Assembly: GCF_013426895.1 (NCBI RefSeq)
Contig: NZ_AP023175.1
Location: forward strand, 186,001 to 250,000
DNA length: 64,000 nucleotides
Origin: Paraburkholderia largidicola
GTDB taxonomy: Bacteria > Pseudomonadota > Gammaproteobacteria > Burkholderiales > Burkholderiaceae
Direction: 5' to 3'
Under the pieces are notes generated by a model. That model saw nothing but the letters and a program-made list of their open reading frames with translations. It had not been told where the DNA came from and made no database searches. Shown here one piece after another: positions 59,797 through 64,000 of this stretch. Every line of letters begins with the position of its first letter. Position 1 is the first letter of the stretch. Position numbers and translations under genes: made by a program.

Positions 59797-60684
59797 ATGA
59801 ATGCAGTCCACCCTGCGTTGGTGCCGCACTCGGGCGGGCGTAAGAGCCTGCTGTCGAGCGCGTCGCTTGGCTGGTCAGGCTTTGGCGCGGAAATGTTCGG
59901 GATCGCGGCCGGCGCGCATCGTATTCCGGCGATCGCGCAACATCGCGTCGGCGTGCATGTCGGCGCGCCCGTGAGAGCGGTCTGCCGATGCAACGGCCAG
60001 CGCGCGGCGCGCATCCAGGCGCATGGCGATGCCGACGTGATTCCAGCGGGCCTCGACGGCGAATGGTCCGACGACGACAACTGCACGATCCTGAGCATCT
60101 GGTTCGCGGAAGACTTCACCCGCAATACCTTCGATCAACTCGGCCTGCGCGCCACCGATGCGCAGATCCGCCCACAGTTCCAGATGCGCGACGCGCGTTT
60201 TCAGCATCTGGCGTGGGCGATGCGCGCGGAACTCGAAGCCGATGAAGCATCCGATCCGCTCTACGCCGAGAGCCTGTGCACGGCGATGATCGTACGGCTT
60301 GCGGGCGCGTCTGTTTCATACGACGGCAAACGACGCACGCTGTCGCCGCGCGCGGCGGCGCGCGTGATCGACTATATCGAGGCGCATCTCGACGAACGCC
60401 TGACGCTGAGCGAACTGGCCGCGCTCGTCGAACTGAGCGTGCCGCATTTCAAGGTGTTGTTTCGCGAGACGATGGGCGTGCCCGTCCATCGCCATGTCGT
60501 GCAGCGCCGAGTCGAGCGCGCGAAGTTGCTGTTGCTGGAAGGCAGGTTGAGCGCGAGCCAGGTCGCGCTCGACGTCGGCTTCGCGCATCAGAGCCACATG
60601 GCGCACTGGATGAAGCGGCTGCTCGGCGTGACGCCGCGCGATATCGCGCGCAACGATGCGCTGCGGCTGATCGTGACGCGCTAA
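59797..60684 (+). CDS. AraC-family transcriptional regulator, 295 aa
   Basis: The C-terminal ~100 residues are an AraC domain: LTLSELAALVELSVPHFKVLFRETMGVPVHRHVVQRRVERAKLLL and ASQVALDVGFAHQSHMAHWMKRLLGVTP. The N-terminal part has no recognised sensor motif. ATG 59797 follows GAGGTG; an in-frame GTG at 59788 is less likely. It is divergent from the NmrA-like gene and convergent with the flavoprotein gene. Confidence 0.88.
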   Translation: MNAVHPALVPHSGGRKSLLSSASLGWSGFGAEMFGIAAGAHRIPAIAQHRVGVHVGAPVRAVCRCNGQRAARIQAHGDADVIPAGLDGEWSDDDNCTILSIWFAEDFTRNTFDQLGLRATDAQIRPQFQMRDARFQHLAWAMRAELEADEASDPLYAESLCTAMIVRLAGASVSYDGKRRTLSPRAAARVIDYIEAHLDERLTLSELAALVELSVPHFKVLFRETMGVPVHRHVVQRRVERAKLLLLEGRLSASQVALDVGFAHQSHMAHWMKRLLGVTPRDIARNDALRLIVTR

Positions 60685-60701
60685 CGTGCGCGGTGCGTGC
60701 G

Positions 60702-63185
60702 TCAGCTTTTGATGCGAGCGGAAGCGGGATCGTAGGGCGCTTTCAGATGCAGCGTCGCGGGCAGCAGATCGCCGGCGACGTCGATCTGATAGCGGCCGCT
60801 GGTGAGCCAGGCTTGATCGAGCGGGGCGCCGTCGTCGCGTTTCACATAGCCCATCGCGACGGGACAGCCGAGCGTATGTCCGAACGCCGCCGAGCTCACG
60901 AAGCCGACCGCCTGGCCATCGCGCAGAATTGCTTCGCCGCCCCATAGCATGCGATCGCTCGCGCCATCGGCGGTGAACACGACGAGGCGTCGTTGCAGCG
61001 GCTCGTCGCGCAGCTTCACGAGCGCATCGCGGCCGATGAACGGCATGTCCTTGTCGAGCTTGCATGCGAACGCGAGACCCGCTTCGAACGGATTGGTATC
61101 CGGCGACAGTTCGCGTCCCCACGCGCGATAACCTTTCTCGATCCGCAGCGACTCGAGCGCGTAATACCCCGCGTTTTTCAGGCCGAAACGCTTCCCCGCC
61201 GCTTGCAACGTTTCGTAGACGCCGACTGCGAACTCGACGGGCACATACAGTTCCCAGCCCAGTTCACCGACGTACGAGAGGTGCGTCGCGCGCACGGTGG
61301 CGTAACCGATATCCACTTCACGGCTCTGTCCGAATGCAAAGCCCTCGTTGCTCCAGTCGGCCTTCGACACGCTCGCGAGCAGATCGCGAGCGTGCGGCCC
61401 CATCACGGCGAGCACCGCATACTGGCTCGTCATGTCGACGAGCATGCAATGGCTATCGGGTGGAATGCGCCTGTCGAGGGTGTCGAAATCGCGTGTGGTC
61501 TGCGCGGAGCCTGTGACGAGCAGGTATTGATCGTCGGCGACGCGCGTGAGCGTGAAGTCCGACTCGTAGCCGCCGCGTTCGTTGAGCATGCCCGTATAGA
61601 CGGTCGTACCGACGGGCACGGCTACATCGTTCGCGACGATCCTCTGCAGCACCGCTTCCGCGTCGCGTCCCTTGACGAGAAACTTGGAGAACGACGTCAT
61701 ATCGAACAGCGCGACGCCTTCGCGGCACGCGCGATGTTCTGCGCCGCTCCACGACAGCCATTTCTGCTGGCCGAACGCATAGTCGATGCGTGCCGCTTCC
61801 TGCGACGGCGCGAAGAAATTCGGACGTTCCCAGCCCATCTTGCTGCCGAAGCACGCGCCTTCGTCGCGTAGCAGCGCGTAGAGGGGCGAGCGGCGGAAGG
61901 GCCGCGCACTATCGAGTTCGCGGTTCGGCCAGGGCATCGCGTAGTGCAGGCCGAGCGTTTCCTTCACGCGGTCGTGCAGCCAGGTGTCGTTGCCGTTGAA
62001 GCGCGCGAAGCGGCGAATGTCCACAGGCCACAGGTCCATCGTCGGCTCGCCGGCGGCGATCCACTCGGCGAGCGCCATGCCCGCGCCACCCGCCGACGCA
62101 ATGCCCATCGAGTTGAAGCCCGCGCCGACATAGAAGTTGCGCAGCTCGGGCGCTTCGCCCAGCATGAAGTTGTTGTCGGGCGTGAACGACTCGGGGCCGT
62201 TGTAGAACTGGCGCACCTGCGCCGTTTCGAGCGCGGGCACGCGTTGCAGCGCGTTCTCCATCAGGATCTGGAATTGATCCCAGTCGTCGGGCAGCAGCTG
62301 GAACTCGAAGTTGTCGGGGATGCCGTTCATGCCCCACGGTTTCGCGTCCGGTTCGAAGCCGCCCATCACGAGCCCACCCACTTCTTCCTTGAAATAGATG
62401 TAGCCGTCCGGGTCGCGCATCACGGGCAGGTCGGGATGCACGCCTGCAATGCGCTCCGTGACGATGTAGTAGTGCTCGGCCGAATGCAGCGGCACCGTCA
62501 CGCCGCACAGACGGCCAACGCTTTTCGCCCATTGCCCTGCGCAATTGACGACGACCTGCGCGGCGATCGTCCCTTCGTTGCCTTCCTTGTCGCGCCATGC
62601 GACACCGCTAGCTTCGCGCCCCTTCGACGCAGGCCGCGTGTGAATCGCAGTGACGCGCGTGTTCTCGACGATGCGCGCGCCGCGCTGACGCGCGCCGCGC
62701 GCGAGCGCCTGCGTCAGATCGGTTGGATTCGCCTTGCCGTCGCCGGGCAGCCAGACTGCGCCATGCAGGTCGTCGGTGCGCATCGGCGGCCACAGTTCGC
62801 CGGCTTCCTTCGGGCCGATCACGTCGCACGTCACGCCGTAGGCGCGCGCGACGGCGGCCGTGCGTTTGAGCTGCGTCATGCGTTCAGCCGTGCGCGCAAC
62901 CGATAGCGAGCCGCATTGCTTCCAGCCCGTCGCCAGACCCGTGTCGGCTTCGAGTTCGGCGTACAGGGCGGTCGAGTAGCGGATCAGCTTCGTCATGCTC
63001 TCCTGCGCGCGCAACTGGCCCACGAGGCCGGCCGCGTGCCATGTCGTGCCGCACGACAACTGGCCCTGTTCGAGCAGCACCACATCTGTCCAGCCGAGCT
63101 TCGTGAGGTGATACGCGACCGAGCATCCGATGATGCCGCCGCCGATGATGACGACGCGCGCCTGCGTCGGAAGAGGGATTGACAT
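60702..63185 (-). CDS. FAD-dependent dimethylglycine/sarcosine dehydrogenase-like protein, 827 aa
   Basis: A two-part flavoprotein: an N-terminal DAO domain (VVIIGGGIIGCSVAYHL, then CGTTWHAAG around the site where relatives attach FAD to His), then folate-binding GCV_T domains from about residue 430 (WLSWSGAEHRACREGVALFDMTSFSKF; YVGELGWELYVP). It would oxidatively demethylate an N-methylated glycine and pass C1 to tetrahydrofolate, the step after glycine betaine is made from carnitine at 3.6-7.1 kb. Exact substrate unproven. Confidence 0.85.
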   Translation of the reverse strand: MSIPLPTQARVVIIGGGIIGCSVAYHLTKLGWTDVVLLEQGQLSCGTTWHAAGLVGQLRAQESMTKLIRYSTALYAELEADTGLATGWKQCGSLSVARTAERMTQLKRTAAVARAYGVTCDVIGPKEAGELWPPMRTDDLHGAVWLPGDGKANPTDLTQALARGARQRGARIVENTRVTAIHTRPASKGREASGVAWRDKEGNEGTIAAQVVVNCAGQWAKSVGRLCGVTVPLHSAEHYYIVTERIAGVHPDLPVMRDPDGYIYFKEEVGGLVMGGFEPDAKPWGMNGIPDNFEFQLLPDDWDQFQILMENALQRVPALETAQVRQFYNGPESFTPDNNFMLGEAPELRNFYVGAGFNSMGIASAGGAGMALAEWIAAGEPTMDLWPVDIRRFARFNGNDTWLHDRVKETLGLHYAMPWPNRELDSARPFRRSPLYALLRDEGACFGSKMGWERPNFFAPSQEAARIDYAFGQQKWLSWSGAEHRACREGVALFDMTSFSKFLVKGRDAEAVLQRIVANDVAVPVGTTVYTGMLNERGGYESDFTLTRVADDQYLLVTGSAQTTRDFDTLDRRIPPDSHCMLVDMTSQYAVLAVMGPHARDLLASVSKADWSNEGFAFGQSREVDIGYATVRATHLSYVGELGWELYVPVEFAVGVYETLQAAGKRFGLKNAGYYALESLRIEKGYRAWGRELSPDTNPFEAGLAFACKLDKDMPFIGRDALVKLRDEPLQRRLVVFTADGASDRMLWGGEAILRDGQAVGFVSSAAFGHTLGCPVAMGYVKRDDGAPLDQAWLTSGRYQIDVAGDLLPATLHLKAPYDPASARIKS

Positions 63186-63396
63186 GAGGAAGCGCTCGCG
63201 GAAGAGTGTGGAAATGAGTGGAAATCTGTGGGAATTCGCTGCTGCGTACTTTGCCGCAAAAATCCTCGAAATGCAACGTTGCCCGACAACTATGCGATTG
63301 CCGGCGGCGAGTACGAATGTGGAATTGCATGGTTTCGTATTGGAGCCGGGCGGACAGGTTTGCTAGACTGGCGCCAATTTCCAGACCCCGCTCACG
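63186..63396. promoter_or_regulatory. Divergent flavoprotein/DeoR intergenic region
   Basis: 211 bp between the divergent flavoprotein and DeoR-type genes. The region is relatively AT-rich around 63215-63330 and should contain both promoters and the regulator's operator. No clear dyad was picked out. Confidence 0.4.
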
Positions 63397-64000
63397 ATGT
63401 TCGCCACTCACCGACAGAACGAGATCCTGCGGCTCGTCCGCGCGCAACAGACCTGCACGATCACGGATCTGGCCAACACCTTTGCGGTATCCGACGAAAC
63501 GATCCGCCGCGATCTCAAGCCGCTCGTGGCCGAGGGGCTGCTCGTCAAGGTGCACGGCGGCATCATGCTGCCTGCGCAACTGGACGAACCGCCGTTCCGG
63601 CGCCGTATGGTGGAACAGCGCGACGCCAAGCGCGCAATTGCGGCGCGTGTCGCGCAACTGATCCGCGATGGGGATTCGCTGATGCTCGACGGCGGCACGA
63701 CCTGCGTGCACATCGCGCAGGCGCTGGAATCGCACGCGCGTCTCACGGTTGTGACCAATTCCGCGGAGGTCGCGCGCCTGCTCGCGCCGCGCAACGAGAA
63801 CCGGGTGCTGATGGCGGGTGGCGAGTTGCGCGCGGACGATGCGTCCGCCGTGGGCGAAAGCGCGCTCGCATTCTTCCGGCAATTTCACGTGCGTCACGCG
63901 ATCGTGTCCGTGACGGCCATCGACGCGAAAGGGCGCTTCATGGACGCCCAGCCCGCCGACGCCGCGCTCGCGCGCGCGGCGTTCTCCCAAGCCGAGCGCC
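63397..64000 (+). CDS. DeoR/GlpR-family transcriptional regulator, 3' partial
   Basis: The ATG at 63397 starts MFATHRQNEILRLVRAQQTC with helix-turn-helix ITDLANTFAVSDETIRRDLKPL and wing VKVHGGIML; the effector domain begins with MLDGGTTCVHIAQAL and VVTNSAEVARLL. About 201 codons are present before the window ends. Divergent from the dimethylglycine/sarcosine dehydrogenase-like gene, its likely target. Confidence 0.9.
   Translation, partial: MFATHRQNEILRLVRAQQTCTITDLANTFAVSDETIRRDLKPLVAEGLLVKVHGGIMLPAQLDEPPFRRRMVEQRDAKRAIAARVAQLIRDGDSLMLDGGTTCVHIAQALESHARLTVVTNSAEVARLLAPRNENRVLMAGGELRADDASAVGESALAFFRQFHVRHAIVSVTAIDAKGRFMDAQPADAALARAAFSQAER

Noticed and set aside
1..64000. CRISPR arrays, tRNA/rRNA genes, transposases, integrases or prophage genes
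   Set aside because: None could be recognised in the sequence; the only multi-copy DNA element seen is the 333-bp inverted pair.

Overview
The window looks like a stretch of a Burkholderia-group (Paraburkholderia/Caballeronia-like) betaproteobacterial genome. The evidence is high GC with strong third-position GC bias, 'QSSVTLYGxxD' porins, DUF3331 and DUF4148 proteins, and a cellulose operon with bcsD and bcsP. It reads as ordinary chromosome: no insertion sequence, prophage, CRISPR array, rRNA or tRNA was recognised.

Layout. (1) 1-8.1 kb: carnitine uptake and catabolism. A second betaine/carnitine-type binding protein (cut by the window edge), a porin, the GlxA/AraC regulator cdhR, then divergent caiX-cdhC-cdhA-cdhB-esterase; together they would convert L-carnitine to glycine betaine. 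(2) 8.1-11.1 kb: DUF3331 protein, PerM/AI-2E-type membrane protein, OpgC-like membrane protein. (3) 11.6-24.2 kb: a compact Wzx/Wzy exopolysaccharide locus, visibly less GC-rich by eye: export channel, tyrosine phosphatase, tyrosine kinase, polymerase, glycosyltransferase, a pyruvyltransferase-glycosyltransferase fusion, flippase and a GH71-type glucanase in one overlapping operon, with the priming transferase (WcaJ type) convergent. (4) 24.3-31.8 kb: GlxA-type regulator, second porin, divergent Nudix hydrolase/DeoR regulator, SRPBCC protein, NlpD-like lipoprotein, alpha/beta hydrolase, small hypothetical. (5) 32.1-45.0 kb: cellulose operon bcsD-P-Q-A-B-Z-C; BcsC carries a large Gln/Tyr-rich insert. 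(6) 45.3-49.3 kb: molybdenum hydroxylase (2Fe-2S and Mo subunits) with a tri-haem cytochrome c. (7) 49.3-50.1 kb: two 333-bp copies of a non-coding repeat in inverted orientation. (8) 50.1-64 kb: polar amino-acid ABC permeases and binding protein without an ATPase, LysR regulator, ChaA antiporter, BON protein, alkyladenine glycosylase, DUF4148 protein, CBS protein, ribA, NmrA-like protein followed by a hidden 58-codon ORF, AraC regulator, dimethylglycine/sarcosine dehydrogenase-like flavoprotein, and the start of a DeoR regulator.

Functional threads: quaternary-amine use (carnitine to betaine; a possible later demethylation enzyme at 60.7-63.2 kb) and matrix production (a pyruvylated heteropolysaccharide locus and cellulose). 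The least conventional elements are the pyruvyltransferase-GT fusion next to a GH71 enzyme, the BcsC insert, the paired 333-bp repeats, a 12-bp element shared by the porin and caiX upstream regions, and the phased TCGTGCA repeats between the Nudix and DeoR genes. All family assignments are by reading motifs; no search was run.
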